In this document: positions 1 to 8,796 of the stretch, one piece after another | Layout: the number at the start of each line of letters is the position of its first letter | Position numbering within the stretch: position 1 is the first letter of the stretch | NCBI RefSeq assembly: GCF_900090265.1 | Contig: NZ_LT607752.1 | Coordinates: 5,896,001-5,960,000 of the forward strand | Length of the DNA: 64,000 nt | Source of the DNA: Micromonospora rifamycinica | GTDB taxonomy: Bacteria; Actinomycetota; Actinomycetes; Mycobacteriales; Micromonosporaceae | Direction: 5' to 3' | Position numbers and translations under genes: made by a program | The notes under the pieces: model-generated | Told to the model about the DNA's origin: nothing | Database searches by the model: none | Seen by the model: the letters and a program-made list of their open reading frames with translations, nothing else

Positions 1-1
1 C

Positions 2-499
2 CGCAGCGGGGCCGGGGGAGAGGCGGACGCGGTCGCCGCCCGTGCGGTCGCCCTGCTCGCCGAGCGCGCCCCCGAGGACATCGTCGGATACGCGCACCAC
101 CAGCAGCGGGTGCTGGCGGCGTCCTACCGGGTCGACCTGTGGGGGGCGGCCTACCTGATCAACGGGGGCGCCTCCGACGACGGGTTCGAGTATTTCCGGG
201 GCTGGCTGATGACCCAGGGGCGGGCGGTCTTCGCCGCCGCGGTGGCGGCCCCCGACTCGTTGGCGGAGCTGCCCCGGGTCCGGTCGGCCGCGCTCAGCGG
301 CGAGGAGTTCGAGTGCGAGGACATGCTGGCGGTGCCGTGGGAGGCGTACCGGAAGGCCACCGCGACCGACCTGCCGGCGGAACGGGACCGGGTGCCGGTG
401 CCCGACCTCAACGACTTCTGGGACTTCGACGACGAGGAGGAGGCCCGCCGCCGGTTGCCGAAGCTCGCCGCCCTCTTCGTCGAGCCACCCGAGGAGTGA
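2..499 (+). CDS. DUF4240 domain protein (5' truncated)
   Basis: The reading frame is open from the window edge, so the N-terminus is missing; about 165 residues remain. The visible part (VDLWGAAYLINGGASDDGFEYFRGWL, then an acidic NDFWDFDDEEEARRRLPKL tail) matches the DUF4240 family, small cytosolic proteins of unknown function common in actinomycetes. The conserved W-G-A-A-Y and F-Y/F-R-G-W elements are present. No catalytic site can be assigned. The last 22 bases, stop codon included, are repeated once downstream in the same frame. The next gene is lepA, 120 bp away, probably with its own promoter. I am confident of the family and make no claim about function. Confidence 0.75.
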   Translation, partial: RSGAGGEADAVAARAVALLAERAPEDIVGYAHHQQRVLAASYRVDLWGAAYLINGGASDDGFEYFRGWLMTQGRAVFAAAVAAPDSLAELPRVRSAALSGEEFECEDMLAVPWEAYRKATATDLPAERDRVPVPDLNDFWDFDDEEEARRRLPKLAALFVEPPEE

Positions 500-532
500 G
501 CCACCCGGCACGTCGAGCCACCCGAGGAGTGA
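478..532 (+). repeat. 22-bp direct repeat covering the stop codon of the DUF4240 gene
   Basis: Positions 478-499 and 511-532 are identical over 22 bases and 33 bp apart, an exact multiple of three. The TGA at 497-499 is therefore followed by an in-frame copy of the same C-terminal codons and a second TGA at 530-532. It looks like a small tandem duplication of a gene end. Confidence 0.85.
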
Positions 533-619
533 CCGGACCGGTTCCGGAGCGACGTGGGAGCATAGAGGGGGCCGGCGGCGTGCCGGCCCGTCCACGTCAG
601 CCGACCAGAACGGACCGCT

Positions 620-2497
<1,878 letters not shown>

Positions 2498-2670
2498 CAG
2501 GCCGGCCGTCGGCACGCGCCTGCCCGGTGTCGTACGGATGAATTTCGCTGCCCGCCGTGGCGCTGCGCGCGGGCCGGTGTGGGCCTTCTGAGCTGCGCGG
2601 AAATCAACGTGCGGCGAACCGACGCAGCGGTGTCGGATCGACGTGCGGCGACATGGGTGGTGCTGAGTCG

Positions 2671-2696
2671 GTTTGGTTTTCCGGCGGGTCGGGAAC
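2671..2696 (+). promoter_or_regulatory. Candidate SigB/SigF-type stress promoter
   Basis: GTTTGG at 2671-2676, 14 nt, then GGGAAC at 2691-2696. This resembles the GTTT-N14-16-GGGTA class used by SigB/SigF-type stress sigma factors in actinobacteria. The same two boxes with the same 14-nt spacer and the same 62-bp distance to the start codon precede the duplicate gene at 3253, so the promoter was copied with the gene. Confidence 0.6.
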
Positions 2697-2757
2697 CTAG
2701 CTGTCACGACAGGAACCACACATACCGTGTGACTCAATCTTCAGGAGGAGGGCGACC

Positions 2758-3045
2758 GTGGAGTTCACCGTCTGGGGCATCATCACCGCGCTCGTTGTTG
2801 GTCTCATCGTCGGCGCTCTGGGCCGTCTGGTCGTGCCGGGCCGCCAGAACATGCCGATCTGGCTGCACATGCTGATCGGCGTGGGCGCCGCCCTGCTGGG
2901 CACCGTGCTGGCCCGGGCGATGGGCATCGCCACGGAGACCGCCGGCATCGACTGGACCGAGCTGCTGGTGCAGGTCGTCCTCGCCGCCATCGCCGTGGCC
3001 CTGGTGGCCGGCGTGGGTCGCCGCCGCGGCGTCAGCCACCGCTGA
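2758..3045 (+). CDS. GlsB/YeaQ/YmgE-family small membrane protein, copy 1
   Basis: 95 residues with three hydrophobic segments (about 5-25, 34-55 and 67-87) and the family pattern G-x-I-V-G-x-L-G-R-L-V-x-P-G near the first loop, as in transglycosylase-associated GlsB/YeaQ/YmgE proteins. These inner-membrane proteins are often stress-induced; their molecular role is unclear, and the transglycosylase label is historical. The GTG at 2758 follows GGAGGAGGG closely. A second copy, about 94% identical, starts at 3253. A candidate stress promoter lies 62 bp upstream and a strong hairpin follows the stop, so it is probably a single-gene transcript. Confidence 0.88.
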   Translation: MEFTVWGIITALVVGLIVGALGRLVVPGRQNMPIWLHMLIGVGAALLGTVLARAMGIATETAGIDWTELLVQVVLAAIAVALVAGVGRRRGVSHR

Positions 3046-3068
3046 CCAGTCGTACCGCATCCGCTCAG

Positions 3069-3101
3069 CGGGCGCCCGCACCCCTCGGGGTCGGGCGCCC
3101 G
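3069..3101 (+). terminator. Hairpin terminator after small membrane gene copy 1
   Basis: Arms 3069-3078 and 3092-3101 form a 10-bp GC stem that extends inward by five more pairs (ACCCC/GGGGT) past one bulged C. There is no U-run, as is usual for terminators in this GC-rich genome. Confidence 0.7.
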
Positions 3102-3165
3102 TCCGCGTCCGCGCCCGGGTGCCGGCCGGCGCCTGACGATCTCGACCGGATCGTTATCCGAGCCG

Positions 3166-3191
3166 GTTTGGAAATTCTCCGCTTCGGGAAC
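3166..3191 (+). promoter_or_regulatory. Candidate SigB/SigF-type stress promoter (second copy)
   Basis: GTTTGG at 3166-3171 and GGGAAC at 3186-3191 with a 14-nt spacer, 62 bp before the GTG at 3253. The geometry is identical to the promoter at 2671-2696, while the sequence between the boxes has diverged. Conservation of the boxes alone suggests both are used. Confidence 0.6.
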
Positions 3192-3252
3192 CTAACGATC
3201 ACCACAGCACCAACAACTCACCGAATGACATATCGAGAGAAGGAGGACGGTC

Positions 3253-3540
3253 GTGGAGTTCACCGTCTGGGGCATCATCACCGCGCTCGTCGTCGGCCTC
3301 ATCGTCGGCGCGCTGGGCCGCCTGGTCGTGCCGGGTCGGCAGAACATGCCGATCTGGATGCACCTGCTGATCGGCGTGGGCGCCGCGCTGCTGGGCACCG
3401 TGCTGGCGCGGGCGATGGGCATCGCGACCGTCACCGCCGGGATCGACTGGGCCGAGCTGCTGGTGCAGGTCGTCCTCGCCGCGATCGCGGTGGCCCTGGT
3501 GGCCGGCGTGGGCCGGCGTCGGGGTGTCAGCCACCGCTGA
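3253..3540 (+). CDS. GlsB/YeaQ/YmgE-family small membrane protein, copy 2
   Basis: 95 residues, the same length as the protein encoded at 2758 and different at only about six positions (for example L39M, M41L, E64V, T69A and T71A-type changes). It has three predicted membrane segments and a short basic C-terminus (GRRRGVSHR). The GTG at 3253 is preceded by AGAAGGAGGA. The duplicate has its own promoter and a very strong terminator, so the pair gives gene dosage rather than an operon. The function is probably envelope stress or membrane integrity; that is inferred from the family and the promoter type only. Confidence 0.88.
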   Translation: MEFTVWGIITALVVGLIVGALGRLVVPGRQNMPIWMHLLIGVGAALLGTVLARAMGIATVTAGIDWAELLVQVVLAAIAVALVAGVGRRRGVSHR

Positions 3541-3580
3541 CCCGCCCGCCGGTCGCTGACCGGCCGCCACGTACCACCCA

Positions 3581-3617
3581 GCGGATGCCCGCCCCCGGTT
3601 CGGGGGCGGGCATCCGC
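3581..3617 (+). terminator. Strong hairpin terminator after small membrane gene copy 2
   Basis: A perfect 16-bp stem (3581-3596 with 3602-3617) closes a 5-nt loop. It lies 40 bp beyond the stop codon at 3540 and separates this gene from the ABC transporter region. Confidence 0.85.
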
Positions 3618-3771
3618 TCGTCCGCGTCCGGCTGCCGGGTCCGACCGGCTCTGGCGGGGCTGCCTGAGCGACCCCCGGCTGCGATACCGTCGCCTCGCCG
3701 GACGCTCCCGGCGGGCGTCAGCGGCGGCCGGCAACGGTCCGTAGCCGGACGGGCACCACCCCCTGTCGTAA

Positions 3772-3784
3772 AGGAAATTTTCCT
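3772..3784. promoter_or_regulatory. Palindromic operator candidate upstream of sugar ABC transporter
   Basis: AGGAAATTTTCCT is a perfect 6-1-6 palindrome in an unusually AT-rich island (GTAAAGGAAATTTTCCTAC), 53 bp before the binding-protein start. Its GGAAA-N-TTTCC core resembles operators of ROK/NagC-type sugar repressors in actinobacteria. No regulator gene is adjacent, so the protein that binds here is unknown. Confidence 0.55.
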
Positions 3785-3836
3785 ACTAGGGTGCGGCTGA
3801 GAAGGTTAGTGCCGGACGGTGCGAGGGAGAAGTGGC

Positions 3837-5126
3837 GTGAACAGGTGGAAACGGCTGGCTCCGGTCACCGCCGTCGTGGCCTCGGCCGCGATGGTGCTCG
3901 CCGGTTGCGGTGGTTCCGGCGACGACGAGGCCGCCGACGACAGCAAGCTGACGGTCTGGATGATGGGCGAGGGCAGCGCCGCCCAGACGTCGTTCCTCGA
4001 CGACGTGGAGACCGAGTTCCGGCAGCGGCACCCCGACACCGACGTGGTGGTCCAGTACGTCCCCTGGTTGGAAGCGCCGAAGAAGTTCCAGGCGGCGCTC
4101 GCCGGCGGCGACGGCCCGGACGTCACCGAGCTGGGCAACACCGAGACCCAGGGCTGGGCGGCCCAGGAGGCGCTCGCCGACGTCTCCGGCCGCTTCGGCA
4201 GCTGGGCCGAGGGCAAGGACGTCCTGCCCGACCTGGTGCGCAACGCCCAGCTCGACGGCAAGCAGTACGGCGTCCCCTGGTACGCCGGCGTGCGTGCCGT
4301 CTACTACCGCACCGACTGGTTCGCCGAGGCCGGCGTGCAGCCGCCGAAGACCTGGGACGAGCTGGTCTCGGTCGCCAAGGCGGTGCAGGCCAGCAAGCCC
4401 GGCACCTACGGCATCGCCCTGCCCGGCAACTCCGAGCTGCCGTTCTACTCCTTCCTCTGGGGCGCCGGCGGCGAGATCGCCACCGACCAGGGCGGCACCT
4501 GGAAGTCCGGTTACACCAGCCCGCAGGCGCAGCGGGCGGTGAAGTTCTGGACCGACCTGGTGACCGTGCACAAGGTCGCCCCGCCCGCCGCCGCCGGCTG
4601 GAACGAGATCGACGCGCGGACCCAGTTCGCCACCGGCAAGGCGGCGATGGCCTTCGCCGGTAGCTGGCAGGCCGGTGCGATCAAGAAGGACAACCCCGAG
4701 ATCGAGAAGGTCTGGGGCACGTTCCCGATCCCCGGCCCGGACGGCGAGCCGGCCCCGGCCTTCGCCGGTGGCTCCGACCTCGCCCTCTGGCGGGACAGCA
4801 AGCGGCAGGATCTGGCCTGGGACTACCTGACCGTGCTGCTGAACAAGAAGAACGCCCAGACCTTCGCCAGCAGCCTGGGATTCTTCCCGGTCTATGCCGA
4901 CCTGGTACGGGGCGGGAGCTACGCCGACGACAAGCTGATGGCGGCGTTCGCCAGCACCATGCAGCGCACCCGGGTGACCCCGCTGACCCCGAAGTGGGTG
5001 GAGGTCAGTCGGACCAGGACGGTCACCCAGGCGATGAACAGCTCGGTGATCAAGGGGCAGAAGTCGGTCGAGCGGGCCACCGCCGACGCCGCCGCCGAGA
5101 TGGAAAGCATCCTCAACGCCAAGTGA
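3837..5126 (+). CDS. Sugar ABC transporter substrate-binding lipoprotein
   Basis: 429 residues, a family 1 extracellular solute-binding protein. The N-terminus has a basic start, a hydrophobic stretch and a lipobox LAGC with Cys24 as the likely lipidation site, so the mature protein is anchored outside the membrane. Body motifs such as LTVWMMGEG, DVTELGNTETQGWAAQ, VPWYAGVRAVYYRTDWF and GKAAMAFAGSW are typical of maltose or oligosaccharide binding proteins. The GTG at 3837 is chosen over an in-frame GTG at 3819 because GAGGGAGA lies 6 nt before it. Two permease genes follow with overlapping or coupled starts; no ATPase gene is present, so a shared MsiK-like ATPase probably powers the system. 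The substrate is not determinable here. Confidence 0.92.
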   Translation: MNRWKRLAPVTAVVASAAMVLAGCGGSGDDEAADDSKLTVWMMGEGSAAQTSFLDDVETEFRQRHPDTDVVVQYVPWLEAPKKFQAALAGGDGPDVTELGNTETQGWAAQEALADVSGRFGSWAEGKDVLPDLVRNAQLDGKQYGVPWYAGVRAVYYRTDWFAEAGVQPPKTWDELVSVAKAVQASKPGTYGIALPGNSELPFYSFLWGAGGEIATDQGGTWKSGYTSPQAQRAVKFWTDLVTVHKVAPPAAAGWNEIDARTQFATGKAAMAFAGSWQAGAIKKDNPEIEKVWGTFPIPGPDGEPAPAFAGGSDLALWRDSKRQDLAWDYLTVLLNKKNAQTFASSLGFFPVYADLVRGGSYADDKLMAAFASTMQRTRVTPLTPKWVEVSRTRTVTQAMNSSVIKGQKSVERATADAAAEMESILNAK

Positions 5127-6109
5127 GCACCCTGACCGAGCGCACCCGGACGGACGCCGCGCGGGAGACCCCCGCGCGGCGGCGGTCCCGGGTGGACCGC
5201 CTGCCGTACCTGCTCCTGCTGCCCTGCCTGGTGGTGGTCGGGGTGCTGCTGCTCTGGCCGTTGGGCCAGGTGGTGGTGATGTCGTTCTTCAAGCTGGACA
5301 ACGTCCGGCAGCTGCGCGGCGACCGGGAGTGGCCGTTCGTCGGGTGGGCCAACTACACCCAGATCCTCGGTGACCCGTTCTTCCGTACGGTGCTGCGTAA
5401 CACGGTGCTCTTCGCGGCGGCGAACGTGCTGCTGACGATGGTGCTGGGCACCCTGGTCGGGCTGCTGCTGCACCGGCTCGGCCGCCGGATGGCCACCTTC
5501 GTGGCCAGCTGCGTGATGCTGGCCTGGGCCACCCCGGCGCTGACCGGCACCATCGTCTGGAAGTGGATCTTCGATGACACCTCCGGCCTGGTCACCTGGG
5601 CGTTCAACGCCCTGCCGGACAGGACGTCGCAGGCGCTCTTCGGCCGCACCGACTGGTCCGGCTACGGCTGGTTCAACGCGCCGCTGCTGTTCTTCGCGAT
5701 CCTGACCCTGGTGGTGGTCTGGCACTCGTTCCCGTTCATCGCGGTGAGCGTGCTCGCCGGGCTCAAGAGCGTGCCGGACGAGCTGCACGAGGCGGCCCGG
5801 GTCGACGGGGCCGGGCCGTGGACGGTGTTCTGGAAGATCACCTTCCCGTTGCTGCGACCGGTCTTCGGCATCCTCGTGGTGCTCTCCACGATCTGGGACT
5901 TCAAGGTCTTCACCCAGCAGTTCGTGCTGGCCGGCGGCACCCAGGACCGGCCGACGTTCATGCTCTCCCTCTACTCGTACGCCGAGGCGTTCTCGCCGCC
6001 GCCCAGGTACGGCGTGGGTTCGGCCATCGCGGTCATCCTCACGCTGATCCTGCTGCTGGTGACCGGCCTCTACGTCCGGATGGTGCTCAGGCAGGAGGAC
6101 GGGCCGTGA
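5123..6109 (+). CDS. Sugar ABC transporter permease (MalF type)
   Basis: 328 residues with six predicted membrane spans, the first near LPYLLLLPCLVVVGVLLLWPL. The cytoplasmic EAA loop is visible as ELHEAARVDGAGPWTVFWKI, the contact site for the ATPase. The GTG at 5123 overlaps the stop of the binding-protein gene (GTGA), which fixes this start; a longer upstream frame lies inside the previous gene and is rejected. The end of the gene runs into a 20-bp triplicated sequence carrying ribosome-binding sites and GTG codons. It forms one heterodimeric channel with the permease encoded at 6146. Confidence 0.93.
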   Translation: MSTLTERTRTDAARETPARRRSRVDRLPYLLLLPCLVVVGVLLLWPLGQVVVMSFFKLDNVRQLRGDREWPFVGWANYTQILGDPFFRTVLRNTVLFAAANVLLTMVLGTLVGLLLHRLGRRMATFVASCVMLAWATPALTGTIVWKWIFDDTSGLVTWAFNALPDRTSQALFGRTDWSGYGWFNAPLLFFAILTLVVVWHSFPFIAVSVLAGLKSVPDELHEAARVDGAGPWTVFWKITFPLLRPVFGILVVLSTIWDFKVFTQQFVLAGGTQDRPTFMLSLYSYAEAFSPPPRYGVGSAIAVILTLILLLVTGLYVRMVLRQEDGP

Positions 6110-6150
6110 AGAAGGAGGACGGGCCGTGAAGAAGGAGGACGGGTCGTGAA
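6091..6150 (+). repeat. Triplicated 20-bp translation-start module between permease genes
   Basis: Three consecutive 20-bp units (6091-6110, 6111-6130, 6131-6150) differ at only a few bases. Each carries GGAGGAC and a GTG start (6106, 6126, 6146). Because 20 is not a multiple of three, each GTG opens a different frame. The first two give 7-codon ORFs (VKKEDGP and VKKEDGS), each ending in a TGA that overlaps the next GTG. The third GTG starts the second permease. Confidence 0.9.
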
Positions 6151-6976
6151 GAAGGTCGCCCTCAACGGCGCCGGCCTGCTGGTGGCGCTGTTCGCCGCGT
6201 TCCCGGTCTACTGGATGGTCGCCACCTCGCTGAAGCCGAACCGGGAGATCTTCTCGGCCACCCCCCGGCCGGTGCCGGCGCACCCCACCCTGGAGCACTA
6301 CCGGGAGATCCTCACCGGCAACCTGATCCCCGGCGTGACCTTCGCCGACTTCTTCGGCAACAGCGTGCTGGTGGCGGTGAGCACCGTCCTGCTCAGCGGC
6401 CTGGTCGCGCTGCTGGCGGCGACGGCGGTGGCCCGGTTCCGGTTCCGGCTGCGGACCAGCTTCCTGATCATGCTGCTGGTGGTCCAGATGATCCCGCTGG
6501 AGGCGCTGGTCATCCCGCTGTTCCTGATGATCCAGCGGCTCGGCCTCTACAACACCCTGCCCAGCCTGGTCCTGACCTACCTGGGCTTCTCGCTGCCGTT
6601 CGCGGTGTGGATGCTGCGCGGCTTCGTCGCGGCGGTGCCGAAGGAACTGGAGGAGGCCGCCGCGATCGACGGGGCGAGCCGGTCGCAGATCTTCCGGAAG
6701 GTCCTCTTTCCGCTGGTCGCGCCCGGACTGGTGGCGACCAGCATCTTCTCCTTCATCACCGCCTGGAACGAGCTGATCTTCGCGCTGACCTTCGTCAACG
6801 ACCAGAGCCGGTACACCCTGCCGGTGGCGATGACGTTCTTCTTCGGCCGGGACGACACCGCCTGGGGTTCGGTGATGGCGGCCTCCACCCTGTTCACCCT
6901 GCCGGTGATCGTCTTCTTCCTGCTGGTCCAGCGGCGGATGGTCACCGGCCTGGTGGCCGGCGCCGTCAAGGGCTGA
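6146..6976 (+). CDS. Sugar ABC transporter permease (MalG type)
   Basis: 276 residues with six predicted membrane spans and an EAA loop (ELEEAAAIDGASRSQIFRKV), the MalG/UgpE-type partner of the upstream permease. The GTG at 6146 is the last of three near-identical start sites spaced 20 bp apart, and only this frame runs through the gene. The 3' end is also repeated: two imperfect copies of its last 40 bases follow. The next gene, a MOSC protein, has its own promoter, so the transporter operon probably ends here. Confidence 0.92.
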   Translation: MKKVALNGAGLLVALFAAFPVYWMVATSLKPNREIFSATPRPVPAHPTLEHYREILTGNLIPGVTFADFFGNSVLVAVSTVLLSGLVALLAATAVARFRFRLRTSFLIMLLVVQMIPLEALVIPLFLMIQRLGLYNTLPSLVLTYLGFSLPFAVWMLRGFVAAVPKELEEAAAIDGASRSQIFRKVLFPLVAPGLVATSIFSFITAWNELIFALTFVNDQSRYTLPVAMTFFFGRDDTAWGSVMAASTLFTLPVIVFFLLVQRRMVTGLVAGAVKG

Positions 6977-7055
6977 GATGGCCACCGGCCTGGTGGCGCG
7001 CCGTCAAGGGCTGAGGTGGCCACCGGCCTGCTGGCCGACGCCGTCGAGGGCTGAG
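6938..7055 (+). repeat. About 40-bp tandem triplicate of the permease 3' end
   Basis: Copies at 6938-6977 (the true gene end), 6978-7015 (38 bp, two bases lost) and 7016-7055 (40 bp). Each ends in GGCTGAG and so carries the stop codon. The last two copies are non-coding. Confidence 0.85.
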
Positions 7056-7095
7056 GCGCACGGCGGCCGACCGCCGGGGGTCGTAGGCTGAGATC

Positions 7096-7737
7096 ATGAC
7101 GGGCAGGGTGGCGGCGGTGAATATCGGCGTGGTGACCGAGGCGCGGTGGGCGGGCGCCGCGAGCGGGCGCAGCGGCATCGACAAACGGCCGGTCGACGGC
7201 CCGGTGTCGGTGCGCGCCGACGGCGTGGCCGGTGACTTCATCGGCGAGCGTGCCCACCACGGCGGCCCCGACCAGGCGGTCTACGCCTACGCGCAGGAGG
7301 ACGCGCGGTGGTGGGCGGCCGAGCTGGGCCGCGACGTCCGCCCCGGCGGGTTCGGGGAGAACCTGACCACCTGGGCGGTGGACGTGACCGACGCGGTGAT
7401 CGGTGAACGCTGGGCGGTCGGGTCGACGCTGCTCCAGGTGACCAAGCCGCGTACCCCGTGCACCACCTTCGCCGGCTTCTGGGGGGTGCCCGACCTGATC
7501 AGGCGGTTCACCGTCGGGGCCAGGCCGGGAGCGTACCTGCGGGTGCTGCGGGCGGGCGTGGTCACCGCCGGGGATCCGGTCGAGGTGGTGGACCGCCCGG
7601 CGCACGGGGTGACCGTCGGCGAGGTGTTCCGGGCGATGAGCCTGGAGCCGGAGCTGCTGCCCCGGCTGCTCACCGCCGACGAGCTGCCCGGGCCGACGAT
7701 GGACAAGGTCCGCCGCCGGTTGAAGGCCCCCGGCTGA
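7096..7737 (+). CDS. MOSC domain protein (YiiM-like)
   Basis: 213 residues. The MOSC fold is recognised from GVAGDFIGERAHHGGPDQAVYAYA, RPGGFGENLTTWAVDV and the conserved cysteine segment KPRTPCTTF with Cys122. A C-terminal helical part (GVTVGEVFRAM...) matches the 3-alpha extension of YiiM. Family members bind molybdenum cofactor or take part in reduction of N-hydroxylated compounds; the substrate here is unknown. A TAGGCT box at 7084-7089 lies 6 nt before the ATG with no Shine-Dalgarno sequence, so the mRNA is probably leaderless. The protein is cytosolic and not obviously linked to its neighbours. Confidence 0.9.
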   Translation: MTGRVAAVNIGVVTEARWAGAASGRSGIDKRPVDGPVSVRADGVAGDFIGERAHHGGPDQAVYAYAQEDARWWAAELGRDVRPGGFGENLTTWAVDVTDAVIGERWAVGSTLLQVTKPRTPCTTFAGFWGVPDLIRRFTVGARPGAYLRVLRAGVVTAGDPVEVVDRPAHGVTVGEVFRAMSLEPELLPRLLTADELPGPTMDKVRRRLKAPG

Positions 7738-7762
7738 CCACACCGCACCGGCCCGCCACCGG

Positions 7763-7845
7763 GCTCAGGCCCGCCGCCGGCTTCAGGAAAACCGCCGGCT
7801 TCAGGAAAACCGCCGGCCTCAGGAGCGCCGCCGGTTTCAGGCCGG
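7763..7845. repeat. 18-bp tandem repeat over the stop codon of the lysozyme-like gene
   Basis: Units at 7763-7780, 7781-7798, 7799-7816 and 7817-7834, then a partial unit to 7845. Units two and three are identical. Every unit contains TCAGG, that is, a TGA on the minus strand; the real stop codon of the minus-strand gene (7837-7839) is in the partial unit. This is a third case of a repeated gene end. Confidence 0.85.
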
Positions 7846-8700
7846 GTCGGCGAAGACCTCGGCCAGCACCCGGGCGCCGGTGGGCCGGTCGTCGGACACC
7901 TTCGCCCACCGGCCGTTGTCGGCGCTCCACTCCAGGCCGTCGAAGCGGACCCGCTTCACCCCGTGGTCGGGGGCGTGCGAGACCAGCCAGTGCGCGTACC
8001 GCCAGCCGTCGCGGGCGTCCGTCGCGGGCACCGTCACGTCGGTCAGCTCGGCCACCACACCGGCGTCGGGCAACCCCCAGTCCAGGGTGAGGCCGCGGGT
8101 CAGCTCGGCCGCCGCCGCCTGCCCGCGCATCACCGGGGTACGCCCGACCGTGCAGGCCACCGCGCCGGTCGCCTCGCCGAGCAGTGCCCGGGCCAGCACC
8201 TGGGACTCGTCCGCCCACTTCTGGTACGCCTTCGGGTACGCCGACCGCTGCACCGCCTGGGCGGCGTCGGTGACCTCCATCCGCTCCCAGCCACGGACCT
8301 TCTTCAACGCCTGGTAGAACCGCTTCGCCGCGTACCGTTCGTCGCGGATCTGGTCCGGGGTGCCCCAGCCCTGGCTGGGGCGCTGCTGGAACAGGCCGAG
8401 CGAGTCCCGGTCACCGTGGGCGAGGTTACGCAGCCCCGACTCCTGGTACGCGGTGGCCAGGGCGACCACCACGGCCTGCTCGGGCATCTGCCGCTGCATG
8501 CCGATCGCGGCGATGGTGGCCGCGTTGGCCATCTGCTCGGCGTCCAACCGGACGGTGCCGTCGGCCTGGACGGTGCAGCTACGGCCCGCGAGAGGAAGCC
8601 GCAGCTCCCCGTCGAGCTGTCGGACTCCCCAGCCTCCGACGATGGCGAACAACGCCACCACGACACCGGCTGCCACGAATGTCCGCGTCCGCACCCGCAC
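7837..8700 (-). CDS. Secreted or membrane-anchored lysozyme-like protein
   Basis: 287 residues with an N-terminal hydrophobic anchor or signal (TFVAAGVVVALFAIVGGWGV). The region from about residue 60 to 150 (AATIAAIGMQRQMPEQAVVVALATAYQESGLRNLAHGDRDSLGLFQQRPSQGWG) has the Glu plus LGLFQQRPSQGWG pattern of a lysozyme or transglycosylase-like fold found in many actinomycete proteins. Some of these are labelled heavy metal transporter for no clear reason. The C-terminal half is a separate unassigned domain. It probably acts on or binds peptidoglycan outside the cell. Activity is not proven; the candidate catalytic residue is the Glu in YQESGL. Confidence 0.75.
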   Translation of the reverse strand: MRVRTRTFVAAGVVVALFAIVGGWGVRQLDGELRLPLAGRSCTVQADGTVRLDAEQMANAATIAAIGMQRQMPEQAVVVALATAYQESGLRNLAHGDRDSLGLFQQRPSQGWGTPDQIRDERYAAKRFYQALKKVRGWERMEVTDAAQAVQRSAYPKAYQKWADESQVLARALLGEATGAVACTVGRTPVMRGQAAAAELTRGLTLDWGLPDAGVVAELTDVTVPATDARDGWRYAHWLVSHAPDHGVKRVRFDGLEWSADNGRWAKVSDDRPTGARVLAEVFADPA

Positions 8701-8796
8701 CTCCTGTTTCGGCGTTCGCCTAGCGTACGTCGCCGAGTCGCGCTCCCGGGTCGGTCGACCGGTTCACGTTCCCGCGCGGAATCGGAAGAAACCAGG

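Noticed and set aside
4919..6985. 688-residue minus-strand open frame opposite the sugar permease genes
   Set aside because: It is rich in Gln, His, Arg and Asp in a pattern typical of antisense reading of GC3-biased genes, has no family motif, and covers three well-supported plus-strand genes.
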